Positions 31,494-38,804 of a stretch of 64,000 nucleotides of DNA are shown here, in pieces (within the stretch, counting starts at the first letter, position 1; each line of letters begins with the position of its first letter). The position numbers were made by a program, and so were the translations under genes. The stretch spans positions 1-64,000 of the IMG/VR virus record IMGVR_UViG_3300032282_005862; one strand, written 5' to 3'. This DNA is from a virus. The notes beneath the pieces were generated by a model. That model did no database searches and was not told the origin of the DNA. It saw only the letters and a list, made by a program, of their open reading frames with translations.

Positions 31494-31795
31494 AGGATGT
31501 CATCTTCATCCTCTTGAACAACTGGTTGAGCTTTCCTTGCTGGAGCAGTTTTTGCTACTGGAGCTGAAGCCGTAGTCTTATTTTGACTATCTAGTGGCTT
31601 AGAGACATATAGTCTGTAATCTGGAGCCTTTTCATTTGTCTTTTTACTATTAGCAAAAACTACAACATCAATTCTTTGGCCATCATGGTCATTAATATAA
31701 CCAGATAGAAATGACATTCCTGTTTTACTTTTCTTCTTCCAAAGAGCACCTAGCTCATTTTGATTCTTATTTGTATTTTGATTTGTATTATTCAT
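31490..31795 (-). CDS. Small ssDNA-binding-like protein (101 aa)
   Basis: The N-terminal part (ELGALWKKKSKTGMSFLSGYI...VVVFANSKK...APDYRLYV) matches the pattern of DUF736-type small phage and plasmid proteins. The Ala/Pro/Lys linker and acidic end EDEDDIL resemble the tails of single-stranded DNA-binding proteins that recruit partners. A replication accessory role is plausible. A near-perfect leaderless promoter drives it. Confidence 0.6.
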   Translation of the reverse strand: MNNTNQNTNKNQNELGALWKKKSKTGMSFLSGYINDHDGQRIDVVVFANSKKTNEKAPDYRLYVSKPLDSQNKTTASAPVAKTAPARKAQPVVQEDEDDIL

Positions 31796-31801
31796 TTTTA
31801 T

Positions 31802-31830
31802 ATTGTATCTCCTTTATTATATTTTGTCAA
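31802..31830 (-). promoter_or_regulatory. Sigma-70-type promoter, leaderless
   Basis: Minus strand TTGACA, 17-base spacer, TACAAT, six bases to the ATG at 31795. AAGGAGA inside the spacer looks like a ribosome site but would lie upstream of the transcript. Confidence 0.82.
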
Positions 31831-32410
31831 AAGAATTTTTACTCTCAACTTTCGTTTTTAATAGTTTGATAGCTTTATTATGAATATTGATAGCAGTTTG
31901 AGTACTAATCTTTAATTTTTTAGCTATCTTATTCCAAGACATTTTTTTATTTGTATTATTTAAATATCTCATTTTGAATATTTTTTCTACTCTTTTATCT
32001 GAGCATGACTCTATGATATTAAAAATATATTCATTAATATTTTTATATTCTTTTTGCGGAGTAATATTTTTTTCTATTAAATAGTTTAATTTATCAGTTT
32101 CAAGTGTCAAATAATGACTATTCTCATTCATGCAATTAAGGCATTGATATCTTACTTGATTGTACAACCAAGTTGAGAATTTAGAATTTTTACAAGGATC
32201 AAAAGACATTGCAGATTTGTATACAATATAATCTTTTTGATCTATTACATCTTGTACGTGAACTCCAGATGTAACCATAGGATTTGAGTATTTTTTATAC
32301 AAAGAATTACAAAGCGCAGAATGTTTATTTATAAGCATTTTTAATGATTCTTCATCATTTTTTTCTTGTATATTTCTTACTAAAGTATTATCGTCTATAT
32401 TTATATTCAT
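31817..32410 (-). CDS. Phage RNA polymerase sigma-like factor
   Basis: Residues about 60-100 (FDPCKNSKFSTWLYNQVRYQCLN) match sigma-70 region 2 (core binding and -10 recognition). Residues about 150-188 (KMSWNKIAKKLKISTQTAINIHNKAIKLLK) form a region 4-type helix-turn-helix. 197 aa fits minimal phage/ECF-like sigma factors. It should direct host RNA polymerase to phage promoters. The recurrent (A/T)GTGTAA(A/T) motif before late-type genes is the obvious candidate target, as an inference. The dNMP kinase gene is immediately upstream. Confidence 0.78.
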   Translation of the reverse strand: MNINIDDNTLVRNIQEKNDEESLKMLINKHSALCNSLYKKYSNPMVTSGVHVQDVIDQKDYIVYKSAMSFDPCKNSKFSTWLYNQVRYQCLNCMNENSHYLTLETDKLNYLIEKNITPQKEYKNINEYIFNIIESCSDKRVEKIFKMRYLNNTNKKMSWNKIAKKLKISTQTAINIHNKAIKLLKTKVESKNSFDKI

Positions 32411-32412
32411 AA

Positions 32413-33000
32413 TTATTTTTTATTCTCCATATATTTTTCATAAATATTTTTTAATTGTTTTTGCATAAGTTCATATAAAAAATTAACATCTTGACATGTT
32501 TCCCAAGAAATCGAGTAATCTGCAACAGCTTTAAGTTTATTATCGTTAGATTTTTCTTCAATATTAGCTGGAGGAATTAAAGATCCATCGTCTAGTTTTC
32601 TAGAAATATGAATAAGAATACCATTGTGTGATTTCAACCAAGAATATTCATCTTCTTTATATTCTATATATCTTACATCAGTAATAATTGGAATAATATT
32701 ATCTTTCTTAAAATTTTTAACTTCTGAATCTACTAATGATGTCCAATATTTACCTTCTGTTTGAACTCTTCTGCATTTACCATATGCAACCATTAATGGT
32801 CTAATTAATTCTTTATCCTTACCTTCACATTTATTTAAATCTATTTTAAATTTTTCTTTTGTAAAATCTCCAAGTTCTTTTTTCAAATTATCAGCTAATG
32901 CAATTCTTTCAGATTTAAGATTTTTTTCTTCTAAATACTTTTTAAGTATTGAATAAAAAGTATCTTTTCCACATCTAGCTACTCCAGTTAATCCTATCAT
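32413..33000 (-). CDS. Deoxynucleoside monophosphate kinase (T4 gp1-like)
   Basis: P-loop GVARCGKD at residues 6-13, then a kinase-like layout with IIPIITDVRYIEYKEDE and a C-terminal helical lid, as in phage dNMP kinases. It phosphorylates dNMPs to dNDPs for phage DNA synthesis and may act on unusual bases. It sits in the nucleotide-metabolism block with the sigma factor and deaminase. Its start overlaps the exported repeat protein gene by four bases. Confidence 0.85.
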   Translation of the reverse strand: MIGLTGVARCGKDTFYSILKKYLEEKNLKSERIALADNLKKELGDFTKEKFKIDLNKCEGKDKELIRPLMVAYGKCRRVQTEGKYWTSLVDSEVKNFKKDNIIPIITDVRYIEYKEDEYSWLKSHNGILIHISRKLDDGSLIPPANIEEKSNDNKLKAVADYSISWETCQDVNFLYELMQKQLKNIYEKYMENKK

Positions 33001-33488
33001 TTTTCTTCTCCATAAGATATTTCTCCAGTTCCATCATATCTAGGATAATCTTGTCCAGTATGAATTTCTTGAGTATTTACTTGATTTTGTATATTTGATT
33101 TTAAAAATTTTGTATCTACATTTTGATCAATATGTTTAGCTTCAAAAGGTTTAGTGAATATTGTACCATGAGATTGATTTGTAGAGGTTGTATCATTTTT
33201 ATATGTTCTATACATTTTGTTTTGAATTATAATAAACTCTGGAAATGGTTTAGAAAATATCGTACCATGAGATTGATTAGTTCCATTGCCTCCTCCAGTT
33301 TTATAAGTTTCATAAACTTCTATACCTCTAGCAGTTTTAATGTAATTATATTCTTGAAAAGGTTTTGTAAAAATTGTTCCATGAGATTCATTACTATTAC
33401 TACTTGTAGTTTTATATGTTTCATATACTACTCCAGATTGAGCTATAGCAAAATTAGCTATAAATAATAATAAGATTATATATTTCAT
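32997..33488 (-). CDS. Exported protein with three internal repeats (163 aa)
   Basis: Signal peptide MKYIILLLFIANFAIA, probable cleavage before QSG. The mature part has three repeats of about 33 residues with the core YETYKT...N.SHGTIFTKPF (about residues 22-47, 58-84 and 92-114), followed by a linker. The repeats are also clear at DNA level. The protein should reach the periplasm or cell surface. No family recognised. Confidence 0.72.
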   Translation of the reverse strand: MKYIILLLFIANFAIAQSGVVYETYKTTSSNSNESHGTIFTKPFQEYNYIKTARGIEVYETYKTGGGNGTNQSHGTIFSKPFPEFIIIQNKMYRTYKNDTTSTNQSHGTIFTKPFEAKHIDQNVDTKFLKSNIQNQVNTQEIHTGQDYPRYDGTGEISYGEEK

Positions 33489-33898
33489 ATTTTAATTAAT
33501 TCTATATTATAAAATTTAAATATTTCTTTAGCTGTAGTATCTTTTTCATATTCTTCTGAGTATACCACAGTTTTAACTCCATATGCAACAATATTTGTTG
33601 CACAATTAGAACAGGGTAATAATGTAGAAGCTAATAAATATGGATCGTCTCCTCTTTTAATTAAAGATAATGCATTAATTTCAGCATGAATCATATATTT
33701 TCTTCTATTATCTCTATCATTAAAAAAATCTTGTTTAATATTAAACTTTGGTAAAAGACCATTATACCCAACCGACAATACTCTACCATCTTTATTTAAA
33801 ATACATACTCCAACTTTTTTATATGGATCTTCTGATCTATTTGACCAAATCTGAGCAGTATGAATTGCTGCTTCAATAAATGATATTCTATTATTCAT
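33485..33898 (-). CDS. dCMP deaminase-like enzyme
   Basis: Start placed at ATG 33898 (MNNRISFIEAAIHTAQ), overlapping the stop of the membrane microprotein gene. The zinc-binding HAE motif (MIHAEINAL) and PCSNC (LLPCSNCATNI) are characteristic of deoxycytidylate deaminases, which convert dCMP to dUMP, the ThyX substrate. Length 137 aa fits. It belongs to the same minus-strand block as dNMP kinase and RNR. Confidence 0.87.
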   Translation of the reverse strand: MNNRISFIEAAIHTAQIWSNRSEDPYKKVGVCILNKDGRVLSVGYNGLLPKFNIKQDFFNDRDNRRKYMIHAEINALSLIKRGDDPYLLASTLLPCSNCATNIVAYGVKTVVYSEEYEKDTTAKEIFKFYNIELIKI

Positions 33899-33966
33899 TT
33901 TGTAGAAAAATGCCAATATAAAGATATTGTAATACCCATTATAATACATGCAACTGTTTGAAACAT
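33895..33966 (-). CDS. Membrane microprotein (23 aa)
   Basis: ATG at 33966, 23 codons, TGA overlapping the deaminase ATG. One hydrophobic helix (VACIIMGITISLYW). One of several similar micro-ORFs coupled by ATGA. Confidence 0.45.
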   Translation of the reverse strand: MFQTVACIIMGITISLYWHFSTK

Positions 33967-34009
33967 AAAGACATATTAAAACTTTTTTATTTTTAAGTCA
34001 ATTATTTTC

Positions 34010-34038
34010 TTGATTCTTTAAGAAGAATAGTTTAATAT
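34010..34038 (+). promoter_or_regulatory. Sigma-70-type promoter, leaderless
   Basis: TTGATT, 17-base spacer, TAATAT, six bases to the ATG at 34045. Confidence 0.72.
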
Positions 34039-34044
34039 AAATAA

Positions 34045-35154
34045 ATGCAAAAACAAGAATTCAAAGAAGCTTTAAGTTACGATGATATTTCGTTACTTCC
34101 AAATTTTTCAAATATTACTTCAAGAAAAGAAGTAAATACAACTACAAAAATTTCAAGAAATTGTAATATCAAAATTCCAATTATTCTCTCTCCAATGGAT
34201 ACAGTATCTTCTGTTAAGTCTTGTATTAAAATGAATAAACTTGGTGCAGCTGGAGTTTTGCATAGATTTATGAGTGTTGATGATCAAAGAGCTAAAGCTA
34301 AAATTATTAAAGATGAAAGTAATTTTTGTGTCACTGCTATTGGTCTAAAAGACGCAGAAGAAAGAATTAGAGCTACTAGTACTTTTACTAATGTTTACTT
34401 TTTAGATACAGCTAATGGTTTAGCTAAGAATGTTGAAGATTTTCTTAGATGGTATAAAACAGTTGGATTTTCTCAAGATGTTATCGTTGGAAATACTTTA
34501 ACGAAAGAAAGCGTATATAGACTTGCTAATCTTAAAGCTGATGGATTTAGACATCTTATTGGTCCAGGGTCAATGTGTTTAACTCAAGTTAAAACTGGAA
34601 TTGGATGTCCAAGTTTAACTGGAAATTATTACGCTTGGAAAGCTGTAAGAAATTGGGAGCTTTCTCAAGTAGATTTATTTAAACAAGATAAACCAAATCC
34701 ATCTCATAGACCAAGTATTCTTGCTGATGGTGGTATTAGATATCCAAAAGATTTAGTTAAAGCTATTGCTAGTGGATGTGATGCTGTTATTTGCGGTAGA
34801 ATTTTTGCTGGATTATCTGATATAGTCGAAGATGAAGATATTGTAGAGATTAATGGTAAAAGATTTGCTAAATATAGAGGAATGGCAAGCCAAGATGTTG
34901 TTGAAGATTATGATTTATATGATGGAACTAAAAAAAATCTTTTTGTAGAAGGAGATAATACTTTAATTCCAATTATTGAAAATAAATCTATAGAAGATAT
35001 TGTATATGATTTTACTAATGGATTAAGAAGTGCTATGAGTTATCTTGGATTCAGAAATTTACAAGATATGAGAGGTGGATTATGGAATAATACTATACAA
35101 GCAGTTAGAAATAGTCCAAATAGTATGTACGAAGGATTTGCTCATGGAAAATAA
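34045..35154 (+). CDS. IMP dehydrogenase / GMP reductase family enzyme
   Basis: TIM-barrel enzyme with the nucleotide-binding loop GPGSMC at 173-178, catalytic cysteine C178. LADGGIRYPKDLVKAIASG and RGMAS follow, and the flap-side segment FVEGDNTLIP comes before GLRSAMSY. It lacks CBS domains (369 aa). The stretch KTGIGCPSL resembles GMP reductase (KTGVGYPQL), but the threonine that normally follows the catalytic Cys (CTT) is Leu here, and other parts resemble IMPDH, so direction and substrate are open. Either enzyme acts at the IMP node also used by the phage PurA. Confidence 0.85.
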   Translation: MQKQEFKEALSYDDISLLPNFSNITSRKEVNTTTKISRNCNIKIPIILSPMDTVSSVKSCIKMNKLGAAGVLHRFMSVDDQRAKAKIIKDESNFCVTAIGLKDAEERIRATSTFTNVYFLDTANGLAKNVEDFLRWYKTVGFSQDVIVGNTLTKESVYRLANLKADGFRHLIGPGSMCLTQVKTGIGCPSLTGNYYAWKAVRNWELSQVDLFKQDKPNPSHRPSILADGGIRYPKDLVKAIASGCDAVICGRIFAGLSDIVEDEDIVEINGKRFAKYRGMASQDVVEDYDLYDGTKKNLFVEGDNTLIPIIENKSIEDIVYDFTNGLRSAMSYLGFRNLQDMRGGLWNNTIQAVRNSPNSMYEGFAHGK

Positions 35155-35158
35155 ATCA

Positions 35159-35920
35159 CTAATCAACAAATGGATTAGTTAATATTATTTTTCCTGTTGC
35201 AAATCCTCCGTATTCTGCTGAACCATATGTTGCCATATTTATTGTAATTTTAGATTTATCTGATGAACCACTAGTTGATCTAAGATTTCCACAGCATCCA
35301 TTTAAACTTTCATAAGTATAATAAAATGGATATATTAATTTATTATTTTTATCAATCCAGCCTCTTTTACCTTCATATGCAAGCCAAAATCCTGCTGCTA
35401 CTCCAAAATATGGTTTTGGATATAGACCATCAGTTGGATAAGTACATTTTCCTCCATCGCTTCTTGTAGGAGCTTTTGGATTAGTAGTATTATCAGCTTC
35501 TGCTCCTCTTGCTGCTTCACCACAAAATAAATCTTTAAGTTCTAATCCTTTTGTCTGTAAAGTAGTAGAACCGCTTGAACTCCATACACCATTGCAAGAT
35601 TGTGGATTTATATTTCCTGCAGCTCCTTTGGCTTCAAAAATTATTTTAATTGAGCTTCTATTCCAAAAAAATCTCATAGCATCTTTATAAGATAATCCTA
35701 TATTTGCTTCTAAATAAGGACTACTTGGAGCTGAATCAGCTAAACAAAATGGAAAAGCTACATTTTTTTCGTCTTCATCTAGAATAAGACAACCATCTTT
35801 TACTGGCGCTTTGATTTGACAAACACAACCTTTTAATGTTTCATCCCTTCCAGCAAGAGCTTCTTCAATATATCCTTTAAGATATTTTGGAAAATCAGCA
35901 TCTTTTAAACTACATGACAT
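35159..35920 (-). CDS. Cys-rich late protein, family member 2 (253 aa)
   Basis: Paralogue of 23652-24476. The N-terminal third aligns well (MSCSLKDADFPKYLKGYIEEALAG.DETLKGC.CQIKAP...GC...DEDEK...FPFC). The C-terminal two thirds have diverged but keep scattered cysteines and an aromatic PYFGVAAGFWLAY. A late-type motif is just upstream, and the nucleotidyltransferase-like gene 35938 ends where that motif begins. Probably a late, virion-related protein; function unknown. Confidence 0.72.
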   Translation of the reverse strand: MSCSLKDADFPKYLKGYIEEALAGRDETLKGCVCQIKAPVKDGCLILDEDEKNVAFPFCLADSAPSSPYLEANIGLSYKDAMRFFWNRSSIKIIFEAKGAAGNINPQSCNGVWSSSGSTTLQTKGLELKDLFCGEAARGAEADNTTNPKAPTRSDGGKCTYPTDGLYPKPYFGVAAGFWLAYEGKRGWIDKNNKLIYPFYYTYESLNGCCGNLRSTSGSSDKSKITINMATYGSAEYGGFATGKIILTNPFVD

Positions 35921-35930
35921 ATGTTTTATA

Positions 35931-35938
35931 TTTACACT
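35931..35938 (-). promoter_or_regulatory. AGTGTAAA late-type motif
   Basis: Minus strand AGTGTAAATATAAAACAT directly precedes the ATG at 35920; the surroundings are nearly identical to those of the pseudogene at 23281. Confidence 0.68.
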
Positions 35939-36411
35939 TAAAAATCATTTAAAATTTTCCAATTTTTAAATTTTGATTTTCTTATTTTATAATTTGGGCA
36001 ATTTTTAAAACCGATTGCTTCTTTTTTATCAAAACCATATAGTAATGTATTTATATCATAAGAAAAAACATTTGGAACAATTACTATATTTTCTCCAATT
36101 AATCCTAAACAATTAAAAGTAAAATCATTTATATAAAATATTTTACATAAATCAATTCTATAATTTCCATATTTTAAAACATAATGAATTTCTAAATTTT
36201 CAATAGAATCTGGTGGAAATTTTTTTATAAAATTATTATATAATTCATCAAAATTATAACATAAAATATCCACTTCTTTATTCCATTTTTCATTTATTAA
36301 TATATTCCTAATAAATCCTCCAAATATCATACAGTCTTCATTATTTAATAAATAAATTATCTGATCTGAAACTTCTGGGTAAGTTTTTATAATATATTGG
36401 TATATATCCAT
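35938..36411 (-). CDS. Nucleotidyltransferase-fold protein, member 2
   Basis: IFGGFIRNILI (G31-G32) and EVDIL with D48 follow the GG...(D/E)xD layout of the nucleotidyltransferase superfamily, as in 24476-24916. Here the first acidic residue is Glu, so catalysis may be altered. 157 aa covers only a catalytic head. Unlike member 1 it lies upstream of its Cys-rich partner and has an early-type promoter (36418-36446). Confidence 0.52.
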   Translation of the reverse strand: MDIYQYIIKTYPEVSDQIIYLLNNEDCMIFGGFIRNILINEKWNKEVDILCYNFDELYNNFIKKFPPDSIENLEIHYVLKYGNYRIDLCKIFYINDFTFNCLGLIGENIVIVPNVFSYDINTLLYGFDKKEAIGFKNCPNYKIRKSKFKNWKILNDF

Positions 36412-36417
36412 TATATT

Positions 36418-36446
36418 ATTATAATACGCATAGTTAGAGTATACAA
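36418..36446 (-). promoter_or_regulatory. Sigma-70-type promoter, leaderless
   Basis: Minus strand TTGTAT, 17-base spacer, TATAAT, six bases to the ATG at 36411. Back to back with the plus promoter at 36454. Confidence 0.7.
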
Positions 36447-36453
36447 ATAAAAA

Positions 36454-36482
36454 TTGATTTTTAATCTATAAATATATACAAT
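36454..36482 (+). promoter_or_regulatory. Sigma-70-type promoter, leaderless
   Basis: TTGATT, 17-base spacer, TACAAT, six bases to the ATG at 36489. Confidence 0.7.
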
Positions 36483-36488
36483 ATTATA

Positions 36489-36740
36489 ATGAATAAAGAA
36501 AATATTGATAAATTAACATCTATTGAATATGCTAGAGCTACAGAATTTAGTCCAATAGTAAGAATATATCCAAAAGTACCTAGGAATACAGTTTGTTCTT
36601 TTACTGGTAAAAAATTCAAAAATTGTTGTGGTCAATTAAATCAAGATTTTTGTGAGAAAGCTAGAGATGCTCTAAAAGAACATCTTATGAAAATTGCAAA
36701 TGAAAAAGAAAATCAAAACAAAAAAGAAGAAACAAATTAA
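36489..36740 (+). CDS. SEC-C-like zinc-binding protein (83 aa)
   Basis: RNTVCSFTGKKFKNCCGQ resembles the SEC-C motif (CxCxSGKKYKKCCG) with one cysteine replaced by Ser, so three of the usual four thiol positions remain. Elsewhere it is helical and charged. SEC-C motifs bind zinc and mediate contacts in SecA and other proteins. A partner cannot be named. Confidence 0.6.
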   Translation: MNKENIDKLTSIEYARATEFSPIVRIYPKVPRNTVCSFTGKKFKNCCGQLNQDFCEKARDALKEHLMKIANEKENQNKKEETN

Positions 36741-36879
36741 ATATTACGCTGTTTACAGTAGAAGTGATAATTTTCTTCATGGAGTATTTCCTCCTTCTAA
36801 AGAAGGTTTGATAAAAGCTAAAGCACATGTTCTTAAACTAGATCCTACAAATAAAAATTATAAAATTAAAAAATATTAA
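36700..36879 (+). CDS. Hypothetical basic protein (59 aa)
   Basis: ATG at 36700 within the tail of the previous gene; an earlier TTG is less likely. Lysine-rich N-terminus, then KYYAVYSRSDNFLHGVFPPSKEG, which looks like a folded domain. It converges on the membrane protein gene with a four-base overlap. Confidence 0.55.
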   Translation: MKKKIKTKKKKQIKYYAVYSRSDNFLHGVFPPSKEGLIKAKAHVLKLDPTNKNYKIKKY

Positions 36880-37862
36880 TGCTTAATATTTGGGTCAGCT
36901 AAGTCTGGATTATGTTGCATTTTTGTACCACGTTTAAAATTTTTATGTAGATTTTCATAAAATACTTTAAAAGTATCTAATGGTTTATCTATAATATTTT
37001 TAATTTTTTGTTCTGTTTTTTGCAATTCTTGATTTTCTACTTTTTTAATAATTGAGTTATAAGCTATAACTAAACATACTGCTAATGGATCAAAAACAAT
37101 AACAATTAATATAATAAATATTCTTACTGCAGTTTCTATTTTTAATCCAAATGCATCAGCTACAAATTTAAATGTACCAATTTCGCCTTTTGTATTATCA
37201 CTCTCTAGTCTCATTATTTCTTGACTATTTTCTAGACTTTGTTTTTCTAAATTTTGAAGATCAGAAGTTACTGTAGATATTTGAGAAAATAAGTTATTGA
37301 TATTAACTTGAGATCCTTCAACTATTTTATTTTTACTTTCTACTAATTTAATATCTGTTACTTTTTCAGTTTTAGCGGAACTGAAAAATCCACCGCCAGT
37401 AGTTTTAGTTGTAGTCACATCTTGTTTAACGGCATTATCTAGAGATGCTTGATATGTTTTTTGTAATTCAATTAAATCTTTTAATTTGCTTTTATTGAAA
37501 TCTATTTGAGAAATATAAAAATTTTGTTGAGATTTTAAACTTTGAATTTTATTTAAGTTTAAAGAATATTGAGAAAAATTACGTTGAAAAGCATCAGAAA
37601 GAAAACCAAAAATACCAAGACTTGTTATGCACATCAGTAATATCGTAGCAGATAGCATATATTTTTTAAGTAAATCATGTATTACTGACCAATATCTATA
37701 AAGATAACTTGCGCTAACTAATTTTGCTATTTCTAAACTTCCAGCCATTATTCCAACGCTCCAAAAACTAGCTGCAAAAAGTAGAGCTATTCCTTTAACT
37801 GAAAAGAATGCTGCACAAGAAGCTAATAAGAAGGCTGATAATCCAAGTATATATTTGAACAT
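36876..37862 (-). CDS. Multi-span membrane protein with coiled-coil domain (328 aa)
   Basis: Three hydrophobic segments in the first 95 residues, a long coiled coil (about 95-240, with a GGGFFSS insertion), a further membrane helix (RIFIILIVIVFDPLAVCLVIA, about 245-270) and a basic tail. Similar membrane proteins of unknown role occur in large phages. The promoter motif is late-type. It might be a virion or assembly factor at the membrane. Confidence 0.72.
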   Translation of the reverse strand: MFKYILGLSAFLLASCAAFFSVKGIALLFAASFWSVGIMAGSLEIAKLVSASYLYRYWSVIHDLLKKYMLSATILLMCITSLGIFGFLSDAFQRNFSQYSLNLNKIQSLKSQQNFYISQIDFNKSKLKDLIELQKTYQASLDNAVKQDVTTTKTTGGGFFSSAKTEKVTDIKLVESKNKIVEGSQVNINNLFSQISTVTSDLQNLEKQSLENSQEIMRLESDNTKGEIGTFKFVADAFGLKIETAVRIFIILIVIVFDPLAVCLVIAYNSIIKKVENQELQKTEQKIKNIIDKPLDTFKVFYENLHKNFKRGTKMQHNPDLADPNIKH

Positions 37863-37876
37863 AATATTTAATCTAA

Positions 37877-37884
37877 ATTACACT
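37877..37884 (-). promoter_or_regulatory. AGTGTAAT late-type motif
   Basis: Minus strand AGTGTAAT, 22 bases before the ATG at 37862; an AATGTAAT variant points the other way at 37890-37897, 15 bases before the GTG at 37905. Confidence 0.58.
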
Positions 37885-37904
37885 TTTAAAATGTAATAAT
37901 ATTA

Positions 37905-38420
37905 GTGATAGTATCTGAAAGAGATATTGATTTCTTTGCTAAAAAATTGGACTTATCTCCAGAAAAAGCATTTTTACTAATCCAAGATCCAGATTGTTTG
38001 CCAGAAATATTAAATAAAATTTCAGAAGAAGATATAGATGGGATTGTTGATATAAGTTTTCCAGTATTTGCAGAAATAACTATTATAAAATATAGTAAAG
38101 ATTTAAAATATTCATTTGAAGAAAAAGAATATGTCTCAGAAGCAGTTGGTTTAAAATTCTATGATTTAATTGGAGAGCCTATTTTAAAAAAATCTATACT
38201 AGAATTCAAACATGACGAAGATACAGCTAAATCACTTTTAGTATTTTTAGGATTTTTTTATAAAAACTTACATAAAGCAAGAAGAGCTTATCCATCAGAA
38301 AATATATATTATAATATAGCAAAAAATGGATTTGAAAATTCAGACAAAATACATATATCAGAACATCTTAAAGACTGGATTAAAATATTAAGAATAATAC
38401 ATAATGAAGTTTGGTTTTAA
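37905..38420 (+). CDS. Hypothetical protein (171 aa)
   Basis: GTG start at 37905. Soluble acidic helical protein (FFAKKLDLSPEKAFLLIQDPD...). No motif. It diverges from the membrane protein gene, and its end meets the 3' end of the minus-strand RNA at 38421. Confidence 0.65.
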   Translation: MIVSERDIDFFAKKLDLSPEKAFLLIQDPDCLPEILNKISEEDIDGIVDISFPVFAEITIIKYSKDLKYSFEEKEYVSEAVGLKFYDLIGEPILKKSILEFKHDEDTAKSLLVFLGFFYKNLHKARRAYPSENIYYNIAKNGFENSDKIHISEHLKDWIKILRIIHNEVWF

Positions 38421-38749
38421 TACGATATCCTAATTATTTAACTTTTCTTTGATATCCAAAAGGGCTTTACCTCCAGATTTTAAATATCTGAAGTTGGGTA
38501 TTATCAATCCAACTTTTCTTTTGACTCCAAATTTCACCACGATCTCAGTGATGAATGGGCCATCGCACTTACGGATCAGAGGTAGCTTCGATCACTACAT
38601 TCTGCGATGCCTATAGCTACATTTCCTTCTTTAGCCATATTATGTACAAATGAAGGTTTTAATAGTTGTCAGCCCTTAGGACATTGCTATCTCAAGGATT
38701 GATAGTTGATTATTTGACATCAACAAACTGCTCTAATTGGGAACTATGT
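38421..38749 (-). ncRNA. Structured RNA of unknown family (about 330 nt)
   Basis: No open frame fits, but many stems form on the minus strand: TTCATCAC/GTGGTGAA, AAGTTGG/CCAACTT, TTCAGAT/ATCTGGA, GGCATCGC/GCGATgGCC, CCTTC/GAAGG, GTTGAT/ATCAAC, a long-range AAGGGCT/AGCCCTT, and a closing CC-AATTA/TAATT-a-GG near the two ends. In two stems the G-U pairs work only if the minus strand is the RNA. A perfect-spaced promoter (38756-38784) would start transcription near 38749. It does not match RNase P, 6S, group I/II intron or SRP consensus sequences that I know. Ends are approximate. Confidence 0.68.
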
Positions 38750-38755
38750 TAACTT

Positions 38756-38784
38756 ATAGTATATTAAGTTTGAAGTTTTGTCAA
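38756..38784 (-). promoter_or_regulatory. Sigma-70 promoter for the structured RNA
   Basis: Minus strand TTGACA, 17-base spacer, TACTAT; start expected about 38749. It interleaves with the plus promoter at 38770-38798. Confidence 0.78.
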
Positions 38785-38798
38785 ATTATTTTTATAAT
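38770..38798 (+). promoter_or_regulatory. Sigma-70-type promoter, leaderless
   Basis: TTGAAG, 17-base spacer, TATAAT, six bases to the ATG at 38805. Confidence 0.68.
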
Positions 38799-38804
38799 AT
38801 ATTA

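Noticed and set aside
33485-33488. Bacteroidota host suggested by signal peptides ending in AQ
   Set aside because: Promoters are canonical TTGACA/TATAAT, unlike the TAnnTTTG type of that phylum; one signal peptide is weak evidence.
38421-38749. RNase P RNA, group I intron or ISC/IscB-type guide RNA
   Set aside because: The RNase P core (GAGGAAAGTCC, ACAGAA) is absent, no P7/S motif of group I introns is seen, the RNA interrupts no gene, and no IscB/TnpB gene adjoins it.
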